From contig NZ_CP109190.1 in the NCBI RefSeq assembly GCF_041438805.1, positions 8,742,001 to 8,806,000 on the forward strand: a stretch of DNA of 64,000 nucleotides, written 5' to 3'. The position numbers and the translations under genes were made by a program. Shown here in pieces: positions 43,257 through 52,477 of the stretch. The number at the start of each line of letters is the position of its first letter. Within the stretch, counting starts at the first letter, position 1. Source of the stretch: Streptomyces sp. NBC_01707. GTDB lineage: Bacteria; Actinomycetota; Actinomycetes; Streptomycetales; Streptomycetaceae. Below the pieces are notes generated by a model. The model was not told the DNA's origin, made no database searches, and saw only the letters and a program-made list of their open reading frames with translations.

Positions 43257-43535
43257 ATGAGCGCGATTCATCCCAAGATCACCGACATCCTCATCGGCAC
43301 CTTCAAGGTGCCCGCCGCCGAGATCCTCCCGGACTCCACGATGGACAGCCTGGAGATGGACTCGCTCGCCGTCGCCGAGTTCGCGGTCATCGTCAAGGAG
43401 AAGCTGGGCGTCGACGCCGGTTCGGACAAGCTCTACAAGGACGCCACCCTGGCCGACATCACACGGTTCATCGACGAGACGGTCGGCGGCGTGACGACGG
43501 CGAGCGGCGAGGCAGCGATGAGCAACCCCCGATGA
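43257..43535 (+). CDS. Acyl carrier protein
   Basis: 92 aa from ATG 43257 (GAGGAAG upstream). The helix II start SLEMDSLAVAEF carries the phosphopantetheine-accepting Ser (DSL). An acidic central face and a C-terminal tail TTASGEAAMSNPR are seen. It overlaps the second KAS gene by 4 bp (ATGA). Phosphopantetheinylation could come from the enzyme at 1426-2205. Confidence 0.93.
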   Translation: MSAIHPKITDILIGTFKVPAAEILPDSTMDSLEMDSLAVAEFAVIVKEKLGVDAGSDKLYKDATLADITRFIDETVGGVTTASGEAAMSNPR

Positions 43536-44755
43536 ACAGGCCCGCCGTCGTCGTCACCGGCCTGGGTATGATCACCCCGGCCGGCAACGACACCGAAACC
43601 ACCTGGAACGGGGTCTGCTCCGGGGTCTCGCCCGCCCGCACCGTCCCCGAACTCGAAGGGTGCGAGATCGACTTCGCGTGCACGGTCTCCGGCATCGATC
43701 TGGACGAGGCGGTCGGCGGCCGGACCGCGTTCCGGATGGGGAAGTACGCCAAGTTCGCCGTCCTCGCGGCACGGGAGGCGGTCGCGGACGCCGGACTCGA
43801 CCCGGCCCACTGGGACGGCAGCCGGGTGGCCGTCGTCGTCGGCACCAGCAGCGGAGGGTCCGCCGGCCTGACCGAACAGGCCGTCGCGCTCGACCGGCGC
43901 GGGCCGGAGGCCACCTCCCCGTCCGGCATCCTGCTCACCATCCCGAACATGCCGGCGGCCGAGATCGCCATCCGGATGCGGGCCACGGGTCCCAGCCTGG
44001 CGCCGTGCACCGCCTGTTCCTCCGGAGTCACCGCGCTGTCCGTGGCCCGGGACCTGCTGGTCACCGGCCAGTGCGACATCGCGATCGCCGGCGCCACCGA
44101 GTCCATCGTCTTCCCGGTCGCCATGACCGGCTTCGCCCGGTCCGGCGCCGCCGCCCGCAGGGACGGCGACCCGGCCGGTCTCTGCCGGCCGTTCGCGGCC
44201 GATCGTGCCGGACTCGTCATGGGTGAGGGCGCCGCACTCATGGTGCTGGAGCGGGCGGACGACGCCCGGACGCGGGGCGCGGCGCCGAGGGCTCTGATCG
44301 CAGGTGCGGGGGCCACCACCGACGCTCACCATCCCACCAGCCCGCATCCGTCCGGCGCCGTCGCCCGGGCCGCCGTCGAGGCGGCGCTTCGGGACGCGGG
44401 CTGGCGGGCCGAGGACGTCGAACACGTCAACGCGCACGGCACGTCGACACCGTTGGGCGATGCCACCGAAGCCGCCCTCATCGGCCGGGTCTATCCGCAC
44501 CGGCCGCCCGTCACGGCTCCCAAGGGAGTGCTGGGCCACTGCATGGGCGCAGCCGGAGCCATCGAGGCCGGGCTGACGATCCTCACGCTCCAGCACGGAG
44601 TCGTACCACCGGTCGCCAATCTGGACTCCCCGGCACCCGAGTTCGACATCGACTGCGTCACCAAGGCTCCTCTCCTGCGGCCGGTCCGCCGGGCGGTCAG
44701 TCACTCCTTCGGGTTCGGCGGCCACAACGCCGTGCTCGCCCTCCAGCGCCCGTAG
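43532..44755 (+). CDS. Beta-ketoacyl-ACP synthase II-type (KAS 2)
   Basis: 407 aa. Catalytic Cys in TACSSGVTA, His in NAHGTSTPLGD and His in VLGHCMGAAGA are intact. It resembles KAS 1 closely, suggesting an ancient duplication, yet neither copy has lost its cysteine as a KS-beta would. Translation is coupled to the ACP gene. Confidence 0.93.
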   Translation: MNRPAVVVTGLGMITPAGNDTETTWNGVCSGVSPARTVPELEGCEIDFACTVSGIDLDEAVGGRTAFRMGKYAKFAVLAAREAVADAGLDPAHWDGSRVAVVVGTSSGGSAGLTEQAVALDRRGPEATSPSGILLTIPNMPAAEIAIRMRATGPSLAPCTACSSGVTALSVARDLLVTGQCDIAIAGATESIVFPVAMTGFARSGAAARRDGDPAGLCRPFAADRAGLVMGEGAALMVLERADDARTRGAAPRALIAGAGATTDAHHPTSPHPSGAVARAAVEAALRDAGWRAEDVEHVNAHGTSTPLGDATEAALIGRVYPHRPPVTAPKGVLGHCMGAAGAIEAGLTILTLQHGVVPPVANLDSPAPEFDIDCVTKAPLLRPVRRAVSHSFGFGGHNAVLALQRP

Positions 44756-45033
44756 GCCCTGCGGTACCGGCGGTTCGCCGTGCGGAACGTCCCTGGGCGG
44801 CGTCGAACGCGACGTCGTGACCGGCGGGTCCCGCCGCGCTGCCGGGGGCTGCTCCGGCGCCTTGTCGCTGTTCGCCTGACGGTGGAGCGCAGCTCGGTCG
44901 TGGCTGACGGGTATCGGAGCCGGACGCCCAGGAGCGCGGTTCCCCGGGCGTGGCTGCGGTGTGACCGGACCGGCCCGCGGCAATCGGCACGGTGCGGGCC
45001 CGACCCTCGCCTCTCGGGTAACCGAGAGCCAGG

Positions 45034-45378
45034 TCACCGCGCCTGTCCTCCGAGCTTCCCCGTGAGGTCGTAGTGCCGGTAGAGCTCCTCCTCCTCGACC
45101 ACGGAGAGATGCGCGTCCGCGTCCACCCTGGGGGCTTCCTTGACGCTGTCCTTCGGATACCTGATGTGCAGATCGGAGCCCACCTTGCGGGCCCCGTGGA
45201 GCGGCACGAAACTCTCCCTCATGCCGAACAGGCCGGTTCGCACCGTGATCCAGTCCGGCCGACCGGTCTCGTCGTCGACATACACCCGCCCCACGCTGCC
45301 CACCCTCTCGCCCGCGGTGTCGTACACCGTCAAGCCGTCGAGCTCTCCGGGATCCATGAATCCGTCAGGGGCTGCCAT
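45034..45378 (-). CDS. PRC-barrel domain protein
   Basis: 114 aa from ATG 45378 with AGGAGGAA upstream. Typical PRC-barrel sequence: LDGLTVYDTAGERVGSVGRV, GRPDWITVRTGLFG and FVPLHGARKVGSDL. Such proteins are small cytoplasmic adaptors or stress proteins in actinobacteria. It converges on the KAS operon. Confidence 0.88.
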   Translation of the reverse strand: MAAPDGFMDPGELDGLTVYDTAGERVGSVGRVYVDDETGRPDWITVRTGLFGMRESFVPLHGARKVGSDLHIRYPKDSVKEAPRVDADAHLSVVEEEELYRHYDLTGKLGGQAR

Positions 45379-45877
45379 GCCCGATTCCTCCTCGCCCGGG
45401 CGCGTCCGTGGGCGGGCCCACCGGGAAGGCGCGTCCGGACTCCATCGCGCCTCACCCGGATGGGCGGTGCAACCTCTCGGCCCGCTGCGGCCGTCCGGCG
45501 TGTCCCCGGGAGCGGGGTGCGACACCGGTAGGGCCCCCGCCCGTGCACTGGGCCGTTCGGGTGAGGCCTCGTAAGACCGCGCGGGTTCGAGACATTCGGA
45601 GCCGCGGACCGGGCGGACCTCGCCCGGCGTCCCGGGTGCGTACGGTTCGCGCTGGCGGAGCGATCTCGACGAGGGTGGCCGTGCCCGCCACCGGTCTGCG
45701 AAGAGCCCGTCTCCGCGTCGGTGTCACCATCCTGCCCGCACGGGGAACGGCCGCACGTCCGCCCAACCACCCTTCGTCCCGCACGCGTTGAACGTAGGAT
45801 CGGCATCCCGCCATCGGCCGCCCCGAACGGCTGCGTCAGCCGCCGCTCCGGAGCCGACGACCGTCAGGAGAGGCCCG
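45379..45877. other. 499-bp gene-free stretch
   Basis: Lies between the divergent PRC-barrel and P450 genes. Only unsupported overlapping frames are present. The last 15 bp contain AGGAG for the P450 start. Confidence 0.5.
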
Positions 45878-47155
45878 TTGAACATCTCGCCGATACCGGG
45901 GCAGGCCACCGCACACCGCATGGATCCGGCCGGCGGGTGCCCACACGCCGACAATGCCCGGCTGCTGGCCCGGGGTGCCGTGGCGTCCGTCGTGCTGCCG
46001 GGCGATGTGCCGGGGGTGGCGGTGCTCGGGCACGACGCGCTGAAGGAGTTTCTGGCCCACCCCGATGTCGCGAAGGACGCACGCCACTTCACCGCACTGA
46101 CCGAAGGGCGGATCCCCGACGGCTGGCCACTGCGGACGTTCGCCACCGTGCAGGGCATGACCACCGCCGATGATGCGGACCACCGGCGGCTGCGTGGGCT
46201 GGTGAGCAAGGCGTTCACCGCCCGGCGGGTGGAAGCGCTCCGGCCACGCATCGAGACTCTGACCGCCGAGCTGCTCGACCGGATCGACACGGCGGCCGAG
46301 GAGGGGGACGGGACGGTGGATCTGCGCGCCGGGTTCGCGATGCCCCTGCCGATGGGCGTCATCTGCGAGCTCCTCGGCGTCGACGGCCGCTACCAGGACC
46401 GCCTGCACCATCTGTCGAACCAGATCGTCGCCACCGACATCGGGCCCGCCGAGGCCATGGCCGCCAACCGGGAGCTGGTGGAACTGCTCAGCACCGTCGC
46501 CGCGGCCCGCGCCGAGCAGCCCGGCGACGACCTCACCAGCGCGCTGATCGCCGCTCGCGACGACGGCGGAGACCGGCTCGGTCGGCACGAACTCATCGGC
46601 ACCCTGCTCCTGATGATCATCGCCGGTCACGAGACCACGCTGAACCTCGTCACCAATGCCGTACGCGCGCTGTGCACCCACCGGGACCAACTCGACCTGG
46701 TCACCACGGGCCGCGCGGGATGGGCCGACGTGGTGGAGGAGACACTGCGCTGGGACAGCCCGGTCAGCTACTTCCCGTTCCGCTATCCGACCCGCGACCT
46801 GACCCTCGACGGGACCGTCATCCCCCAGGGCACCCCCGTACTCGCCGGATACTCGGCCGCCGGCCGCGACCCGTCCGTGCACGGCCCCGACGCCGACCGC
46901 TTCGACGTCACCCGGCCGGCCAGGACGTCGGCGGCCCGCCACCTCTCCCTGGGCCACGGGCCGCACTACTGCCTGGGAGCGCCGCTCGCACGGATGGAGG
47001 CGACGATCGCGCTGGAGCAGCTGTTCCGCCGGTTCCCGGAGCTGGACGTCACCGTGCCCGACGAGAAACTCGTGCGCCATGCCAGCTTTGTCGGCAACAG
47101 CGTGCGGACACTGCCGGTACGCCTCCGCCCGGACACCGGCCCCGCCGCGGGCTGA
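45878..47155 (+). CDS. Cytochrome P450
   Basis: 425 aa from TTG 45878, which has AGGAG 8 nt upstream; no ATG or GTG fits as well. I-helix AGHETT, K-helix EETLRWD with the ExxR pair, and heme loop LGHGPHYCLGAPLAR with the thiolate Cys are all present. A soluble CYP105/107-type oxygenase. Close to the KAS operon but oppositely flanked, so a tailoring role is only possible. Confidence 0.92.
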   Translation: MNISPIPGQATAHRMDPAGGCPHADNARLLARGAVASVVLPGDVPGVAVLGHDALKEFLAHPDVAKDARHFTALTEGRIPDGWPLRTFATVQGMTTADDADHRRLRGLVSKAFTARRVEALRPRIETLTAELLDRIDTAAEEGDGTVDLRAGFAMPLPMGVICELLGVDGRYQDRLHHLSNQIVATDIGPAEAMAANRELVELLSTVAAARAEQPGDDLTSALIAARDDGGDRLGRHELIGTLLLMIIAGHETTLNLVTNAVRALCTHRDQLDLVTTGRAGWADVVEETLRWDSPVSYFPFRYPTRDLTLDGTVIPQGTPVLAGYSAAGRDPSVHGPDADRFDVTRPARTSAARHLSLGHGPHYCLGAPLARMEATIALEQLFRRFPELDVTVPDEKLVRHASFVGNSVRTLPVRLRPDTGPAAG

Positions 47156-47247
47156 GGCGGGGCACCGCACGCAGTGCTGCCGTCCCCACCCCATATGATC
47201 GACGGGCCGTTGCCGACCGCCCTCTTCTGTGCCACCGGGAGTGCACC

Positions 47248-47919
47248 ATTCGTTCCGTACTCGTCCGCCCGCCCGGACAGCGCGTCGAACTGCTGGACCG
47301 GCAGGAGGACGGCGTCGCCCTGCACCATCTCGTCTGGCGGCTCGGGCCCGGCTGGCGGGTGTGCAGCAGCGCCGTGCTCGGTGGCGGCATCGGTCCGCGC
47401 GCATGGATCCTCAACGCGCAGGTTCCCGGCGGCTATCCGCGGCTCGACCCCGATGCCCATCTCGCCGAGATCGCTGCCACAGAGGCCCTTGCCGGCCCCG
47501 GCGCCGCGCTGATGACGGCGGCCGATGTCACCGCGTACACGGTCGCCACCGACGAGGGCGTGATCGCCACGGTGACCAGCGGCCTCGGTGTACGGGGCTG
47601 GGCCGCCGACCCGGCTGCGGGCACCGACGGACCACCGCCGCCGGGCACGGTCAACATCGTCGTCACCGTTCCTGTGGCTCTGACCGACGCCGCACTGGTC
47701 AACGCGGTCGCGACCGCCACCGAGGCGAAGGTCCAGGCGCTCCTGGACGCTGGGCTCGACTGCTCCGGCACCCCCACGGACGCCGTGTGCGTCGCCGCAC
47801 CCGAGGCCGGACCGGGGGTCGCGGCGCAGCCGTTCGCAGGCCCGCGCTCGCGGTGGGGATCGCGACTCGCCAGAGCAGTGCACGGTGCTGTGCTCGACGG
47901 CGCATTGCGGCAACCTTGA
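47248..47919 (+). CDS. Adenosylcobinamide amidohydrolase, CbiZ family
   Basis: 223 aa. The conserved core reads SSAVLGGGIGPRAWILNAQVP, MTAADV, TVTSGLGVRGWA, NIVVTVPVALTDAALVNAV and CSGTPTDAVCVAAP, which is CbiZ. The enzyme removes the aminopropanol side chain of salvaged cobinamides. No ATG, GTG or TTG lies in frame near the N-terminus. An ATT at 47248 follows GGGAG by 6 nt and is the best start; the alternative is an N-terminal frameshift. Confidence 0.82.
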   Translation: MRSVLVRPPGQRVELLDRQEDGVALHHLVWRLGPGWRVCSSAVLGGGIGPRAWILNAQVPGGYPRLDPDAHLAEIAATEALAGPGAALMTAADVTAYTVATDEGVIATVTSGLGVRGWAADPAAGTDGPPPPGTVNIVVTVPVALTDAALVNAVATATEAKVQALLDAGLDCSGTPTDAVCVAAPEAGPGVAAQPFAGPRSRWGSRLARAVHGAVLDGALRQP

Positions 47920-47974
47920 CCTCTCACCGCCCCGCGCCGACGCGGTGCGCGGCCGACGAAGGGACCACGCTTTC

Positions 47975-48871
47975 ATGACGTCCACACCTGTCCACGTCAC
48001 CCGCAAGCGGCCGACCGTGGCCGTCCTCGGTACCGGGATCATGGGATCAGGGATGGCGCGAAGCCTGCTCCGGACGGGACTGGGCGTTCGCGCCTGGAAC
48101 CGTACGCAGTCCAAGGCGGCTCCACTCGCCGCCGACGGCGCCACAGTCACCGAGACGGCGGAGGAAGCCGTACGGGGCGCGGATGTCATCGTGACCATGC
48201 TCAACGACGGCCTGTCCGTCGCCGCCGCGCTCACCGCTGCCTCGTCGGGCCTGCACGGCGGCCAGATCCTGCTGCAGAGTTCCACCGTCGGACCCGACGC
48301 CACCGCCGATCTCGCCCAACGGGCGGCGGACTTGGGACTCGTCTATCTCGACGCCCCGGTCGCCGGTACCAAACAGCCCGCGGAACAGGGCGCGTTGACG
48401 GTCCTCGTCTCCGGCCCGTCCGCCGTCCGGCCGTCGGTGGACCCGGTGCTGGATGCGATCGGGCAGCGCACGATCTGGGTCGGCGAGGCACCCGGTGATG
48501 CATCACGACTGAAGCTCGTGGTCAACACCTGGGTGATCAACATGGTGGGCAGCATCGCCGAATGCCTCAACCTCGCCGAGGGGCTCGACATCGACCCGCA
48601 GTCGTTCCTGGACGTGATGAAGGGCGGCCCGCTCGACTCCGCCTACCTCCAGGGCAAGTCCGCGGCGGTTCTCTCCGGCGACCTCACCCCCAGTTTCGCC
48701 CTGTCCACCGCGCTCAAGGACACCCGTCTCATCCTCGAGGCCGCCGGACGTTCCGGGGTGATCCTGGACCTGGTCGCCGCGTCGGCCGACCGGTTCGAGC
48801 GCGCGGAGGCGGCCGGCCACGGCGGCGAGGACATGATCGCCACCTACTACGCGGGCCGTCCGCCGGAGTAG
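47975..48871 (+). CDS. Beta-hydroxyacid dehydrogenase, 3-hydroxyisobutyrate dehydrogenase-like
   Basis: 298 aa from ATG 47975 (GAAGGG upstream). NAD(P)-binding VAVLGTGIMGSGMA, the substrate-binding LDAPVAGTKQPAEQGALTV and the helix with the catalytic Lys (SRLKLVVNTW) are seen. It reduces or oxidises small beta-hydroxyacids or related compounds. The 3' end overlaps the convergent NTF2 gene by 25 bp. Confidence 0.87.
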   Translation: MTSTPVHVTRKRPTVAVLGTGIMGSGMARSLLRTGLGVRAWNRTQSKAAPLAADGATVTETAEEAVRGADVIVTMLNDGLSVAAALTAASSGLHGGQILLQSSTVGPDATADLAQRAADLGLVYLDAPVAGTKQPAEQGALTVLVSGPSAVRPSVDPVLDAIGQRTIWVGEAPGDASRLKLVVNTWVINMVGSIAECLNLAEGLDIDPQSFLDVMKGGPLDSAYLQGKSAAVLSGDLTPSFALSTALKDTRLILEAAGRSGVILDLVAASADRFERAEAAGHGGEDMIATYYAGRPPE

Positions 48872-49374
48872 GCCGTCGACTGACCGTCGACGGCCGCGGC
48901 ACGAGCCGGGGCCACGCGCTCCGTGGCTCCGCCGAACGCGAGGAACGTGGTGCGTGAGGCGAGCAGCCAGACCCCGCCGACCTTGCGGAACGTGTCCTCG
49001 TAGTGACCGGTGTTGGCGGGCAGCCGAGGTGACGGCAGGCTGTCGCTCCGGCCGTCGACCCGATAGGTCGCGAAGTAGGTCGTCGACGACGCGGTCGTCG
49101 CCGAGTCCACTGTGACGAGGATGTTCGTACACATCCGCCGTGACAACCGGTCTTCCGGCCGGCCGCCGAAGTAGTCACGCAGCGCCGCGCGCCCCACGAT
49201 GCGACGTTCGCCACCGGGCCATTCCCATGTGCCGTCGGCGGTGAACAGCTCGGCGACCGTGGCCGGTTCCCCGAGGTCGAGCCGGCGGACGAACTCGATG
49301 ACGAGACGTTCGCAGGCCCGCTCGGCGAGCAACAGTTCCAACTGGTCAAGGGAGGAACGGGAGTTGTTCGACAT
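48847..49374 (-). CDS. NTF2/SnoaL-like protein
   Basis: 175 aa. The cone-shaped NTF2 fold is indicated by ERLVIEFVRRLDLGEPATVAEL, FTADGTWEWPGGERRIVGRAALRDYF and HYEDTFRKVGGVWLLASR. Such proteins bind small hydrophobic ligands or act as cyclases or isomerases; no active site is evident. Convergent overlap with the dehydrogenase gene. Confidence 0.8.
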   Translation of the reverse strand: MSNNSRSSLDQLELLLAERACERLVIEFVRRLDLGEPATVAELFTADGTWEWPGGERRIVGRAALRDYFGGRPEDRLSRRMCTNILVTVDSATTASSTTYFATYRVDGRSDSLPSPRLPANTGHYEDTFRKVGGVWLLASRTTFLAFGGATERVAPARAAAVDGQSTAYSGGRPA

Positions 49375-49435
49375 CCCGAAGTCCTATCAGTCCCGGTCGA
49401 GGCACGTGCCACAGCATTTCAGCCGACCGCCCCCG

Positions 49436-50689
49436 TCAGACGACGTGCACCCCGTGCCGTACGACCGCGTCGAAGAGATAGCCCTGCGTGTTGTGGACCG
49501 CGACGTCCGGCTGCGCACGCCCCGTCCGGTCCGTCGCCCGCGCCAGCAGGACCGCCGGACCCCGTTCCTTCGGCAGCCAGTCGGCAGACCAGCGGACCCA
49601 GCTTCCGCTGCGGGGCTCGTCGCGCAGCCGGGCGTGCCGCCACCGGGCGCCGCCGTCGGTGCTGACCTCGACGGTGCGCACCGGGGCCCCGCCCGACCAG
49701 GAACGTCCCGTGAGCACCTGGCGCCGATGCACGGGAACCGACGCGCCGGGTGCCAGTTCGAACGCGCTCTTCAGTGTCTGCCGGGTCAGCGGTGCGCTGC
49801 CCTCCGGCGGGTACGCGGGGCCGAACAGCCGGTAGAGACCGGTGTTCCACGGTGAGAGCAGGGGTTCTGCACTCACCTCGATGTCGCCGACCCACTTGAT
49901 GTTCGCGATACCGACCCAGGACGGCACGATCATCCGCACCGGGTATCCGTGGTCGGGCGGCAGAGGCCTGCCGTTCATCTCGTACGCGAGAACCACATCG
50001 TCCAGCGCCTTCGCGACGGGCAGCGGCCGCCGCACCCGGCCCAGGTTCGTCCCGTCGCTGACGACCTCGTCGTCGAGCCCGCGGGGCAACACGTCGACCG
50101 CGTTCCTGCCGATGCCCGCCCGCCGCAGTACATCCGCGAGCCGCACTCCGCGCCAGCGGGCCGTACCGATTGCGCCCAGGGTCCATGCGGTGCCGCTGAC
50201 CTGCTGGTTCTGCTGCGTTGAGTAGAAGCTGCGGGCGTTCCCCGCGCATTCGACGAACGCGGTGCGGGTGACGGACGGCAGGGCGCGCAGCTGGTCGTAC
50301 GTGAAGTCCACGGCCGAGCCCGTCAGTCCGCTGCCCCATACGGTGAGCCGCCAGCCGGCTGCGTCGATCCGTGGTGTGACGGTGTGATTGCGTACGAAGA
50401 ACCGGTCGGCCGGAGTGAGCAGGCCGGTGGACCGTAGCGCCGCGAAGTTGGTCTCGGCATTGGTGCCGCGCACGGTGAACAGCTCGGGTGGCAGCGGTTT
50501 CACGATGCCGGGGGCGGGTGAGCCGGCAGCCTGGGCGGGGGCTGCCGACACCAGACCGGTCACCGATGCGGCGGCCACGAACCTCAGCAGATCACGGCGC
50601 TGGATACCGGCGGACCGGGCAGCCCCGCGCGACCACTGGCGCAGTCGCATCCGGTCGTACGCGGCCTCGGACGGCGGAACGGATCTCAT
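49436..50689 (-). CDS. Sulfite-oxidase-like molybdopterin enzyme, Tat-exported
   Basis: 417 aa from ATG 50689. A Tat signal with RRDLLRF precedes the sulfite-oxidase fold. The molybdenum-ligating Cys is in AFVECAGNARS. The C-terminal dimerisation domain contains GGAPVRTVEVSTDGGARW. It would oxidise sulfite or a related substrate outside the membrane, or reduce an S- or N-oxide as YedY-like enzymes do. It lies 139 bp after the TauD gene on the same strand. Confidence 0.87.
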   Translation of the reverse strand: MRSVPPSEAAYDRMRLRQWSRGAARSAGIQRRDLLRFVAAASVTGLVSAAPAQAAGSPAPGIVKPLPPELFTVRGTNAETNFAALRSTGLLTPADRFFVRNHTVTPRIDAAGWRLTVWGSGLTGSAVDFTYDQLRALPSVTRTAFVECAGNARSFYSTQQNQQVSGTAWTLGAIGTARWRGVRLADVLRRAGIGRNAVDVLPRGLDDEVVSDGTNLGRVRRPLPVAKALDDVVLAYEMNGRPLPPDHGYPVRMIVPSWVGIANIKWVGDIEVSAEPLLSPWNTGLYRLFGPAYPPEGSAPLTRQTLKSAFELAPGASVPVHRRQVLTGRSWSGGAPVRTVEVSTDGGARWRHARLRDEPRSGSWVRWSADWLPKERGPAVLLARATDRTGRAQPDVAVHNTQGYLFDAVVRHGVHVV

Positions 50690-50828
50690 GAACACTCCAG
50701 GGTGGGGAGACAACAACCGGGCCGGTGCAGCGGCAGGATGCAGCGAGGGCGGAAGCTTGCCTCCGGCATGCCGTGAGGCTGCAACACCCTGCAAGAGAGG
50801 AGAGTCGAGGGAGTGGCGTGGTGGTCGG

Positions 50829-51800
50829 TCAGTCGGCCGTGGAAGCGCCGGACGGGATCCCGAACGCCGGGGCCGGTACGGTGTCGGGGCTGATCAGGAC
50901 GGACGGGCGGCCGTCCGTGCCGATCGGGACATCGCCGTCGACGGTGACCCGGCGCAGTTTGCGGTCGTGCGTGCCGGAGTCGTCCACGCCGTAGTGCTGG
51001 GTGGCGCGGTTGTCCCAGATGGCCACATCCCCCGTCCGCCACTGCCAGCGCACGGTGTTCTCCGGACGCTCGATGTGGGACTGGAACAGATCGATCAGGG
51101 CCCTGGAGTCGCGGCCGGTGAGCCCGGCGATCCGCTGGACGAAGTTGCCGAGGAGCAGCACCCGTTCGCCGGTCTCGGGGTGGACACGCACCACCGGATG
51201 CTCGGTGCGGAACTTCGTGGAGGTGAACACCTCGCGGTACTTGGCGAACGCCTCGGGCCGGGCGTCGGGGCGCACCGCCGCGTAGTCGTAGTCGTTGGAG
51301 TGGATCGCCCGGAGACCGTCGGCGAGGGCGCGCAGCGACTCGGGCAGTTCGGCGTAGGCGGCTGCCGTGTTGGACCACAGGGTGTTGCCGCCGTACGGCG
51401 GAACGGTCACCGCCCGCAGGATGGAGAATGCCGGGTAGGCGGGCACGAAGGTGACGTCGGTGTGCCACTGGTTGGCCCGGCCACCGTGGTCGGAGTCGAT
51501 GCCGAGCGCGTAGCGGCCGTCGGCGGACGGGACGGTCGGGTGGGCGACCGGGGTACCGAGGAGCCGTCCGAACGCCTCGTGGCTCTCCCCGTCCAGGTGG
51601 TCCTGGCCACGGAAGAAGATCACCTTGTGCTCGAGTGCCGCGGCGCGCACGGCTGCCACGACGGCGGGTTCGAGATCGCCGCCGAGCCGGACGCCGGACA
51701 CGACGGCTCCGATACGTCCGCCGATCCTCTGGACGGTGACGGGGCTGGTGGCGACGGTGGTGGTGTCGGGGGCCGGGTCGACGACGGGTGCAGAGGTCAT
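50829..51800 (-). CDS. TauD/AtsK-type Fe(II)/2-oxoglutarate dioxygenase
   Basis: 323 aa. Fe ligands H and D in WHTDVTF and the distal H in NRATQHYGV, with the 2-oxoglutarate Arg in [11 protein letters not shown]. The sequence resembles taurine or alkylsulfatase dioxygenases, which release sulfite or sulfate from organosulfur compounds. A cysteine leader peptide 126 bp upstream supports control by sulfur supply, and the sulfite-oxidase-like gene follows. Confidence 0.88.
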   Translation of the reverse strand: MTSAPVVDPAPDTTTVATSPVTVQRIGGRIGAVVSGVRLGGDLEPAVVAAVRAAALEHKVIFFRGQDHLDGESHEAFGRLLGTPVAHPTVPSADGRYALGIDSDHGGRANQWHTDVTFVPAYPAFSILRAVTVPPYGGNTLWSNTAAAYAELPESLRALADGLRAIHSNDYDYAAVRPDARPEAFAKYREVFTSTKFRTEHPVVRVHPETGERVLLLGNFVQRIAGLTGRDSRALIDLFQSHIERPENTVRWQWRTGDVAIWDNRATQHYGVDDSGTHDRKLRRVTVDGDVPIGTDGRPSVLISPDTVPAPAFGIPSGASTAD

Positions 51801-51853
51801 GGCGGAGCCCTTTCCGTATGGAAATGGTGTGTCTGGGAGTGACGGACGAGCGC

Positions 51854-51880
51854 GGGCACGGCCGTGCGTCGGCGGTGCCC
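51854..51880 (-). promoter_or_regulatory. Inverted repeat between leader peptide and TauD gene, candidate attenuator
   Basis: GGGCAC (51854-51859) pairs with GTGCCC (51875-51880). The palindrome GCACGGCCGTGC (51857-51868) overlaps it, giving mutually exclusive pairings. The position after the leader stop fits attenuation. Confidence 0.5.
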
Positions 51881-51926
51881 GGGTGGGAGTCGTCGCTGCA
51901 ACAACGTCTGTGCGTGTGTCAGCTGT

Positions 51927-52028
51927 TCAGCTGAGCCGGTCGCAGCGGAGAGCGCGGCTACACGCCGCGGACGCTACGCGTCCCAGATCGACGTGGCGCC
52001 GCGAGACGAGAGTCGAAGTCGCGGACAT
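51927..52028 (-). CDS. Cysteine-type leader peptide upstream of the TauD gene
   Basis: A 33-residue open frame from ATG 52028: MSATSTLVSRRHVDLGRVAS, continuing AACSRALRCDRLS. The RRHVDLxRVAS core followed by Cys matches short leader peptides that precede sulfur genes in Streptomyces. Ribosome stalling at the Cys codons when cysteine is scarce would expose the downstream gene. It lies on the same strand 126 bp before the dioxygenase. Confidence 0.78.
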   Translation of the reverse strand: MSATSTLVSRRHVDLGRVASAACSRALRCDRLS

Positions 52029-52282
52029 GCCGCGAGCGTGTCAGCGGCTCCGGAGCCCGTCAACTCCGGTCGCGCTGTCCGCGGAGAGGCCCCGAGGTCC
52101 GGAGCGGACGACGCTCACCTCACTGCCCTGCAGCCACCCACGTGGCCTCTGACCTGCACAGTCAGATCCATTCGCAGGAGTGCGCGGAGACCGGCGGGCG
52201 TGCGGCGGCGGGCACCCGGGGGCCCCGCCCGATTTCATCAAGCCGCAATGTGGGGGAGGGGCGGCGACAGGAGCCGCGCAGA

Positions 52283-52319
52283 ACCGCCCCACCGGTACGG
52301 GGGAGCCCGGTGGGGCGGT
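52283..52319. terminator. GC-rich hairpin, terminator-like
   Basis: Perfect 13-bp arms (52283-52295 and 52307-52319) around an 11-nt loop in a gene-free region. Confidence 0.65.
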
Positions 52320-52441
52320 CGCCACCAGCCTGCCACAGGCGGCGACCGAATGGGGCCCGACCGGCACGCGTCCGTGGGCAGTTGAGTGGAAATCGATCCC
52401 GGACCGGATGGTGGGCGCCGTCGGGCGCGCGAGTATCCGAC

Positions 52442-52477
52442 GAGGACATGCGTGACGGAGAGGACATGCGTGACGGT
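52442..52477 (+). repeat. Two tandem 18-bp units
   Basis: GAGGACATGCGTGACGGA is followed directly by an identical copy except for the last base. It may be a slippage product; no function assigned. Confidence 0.85.

Noticed and set aside
38681..44755. A classical type II PKS minimal set (KS-alpha/KS-beta/ACP)
   Set aside because: Both KAS II-type proteins keep the active-site Cys, so there is no chain length factor; aromatase and cyclase genes are also absent.
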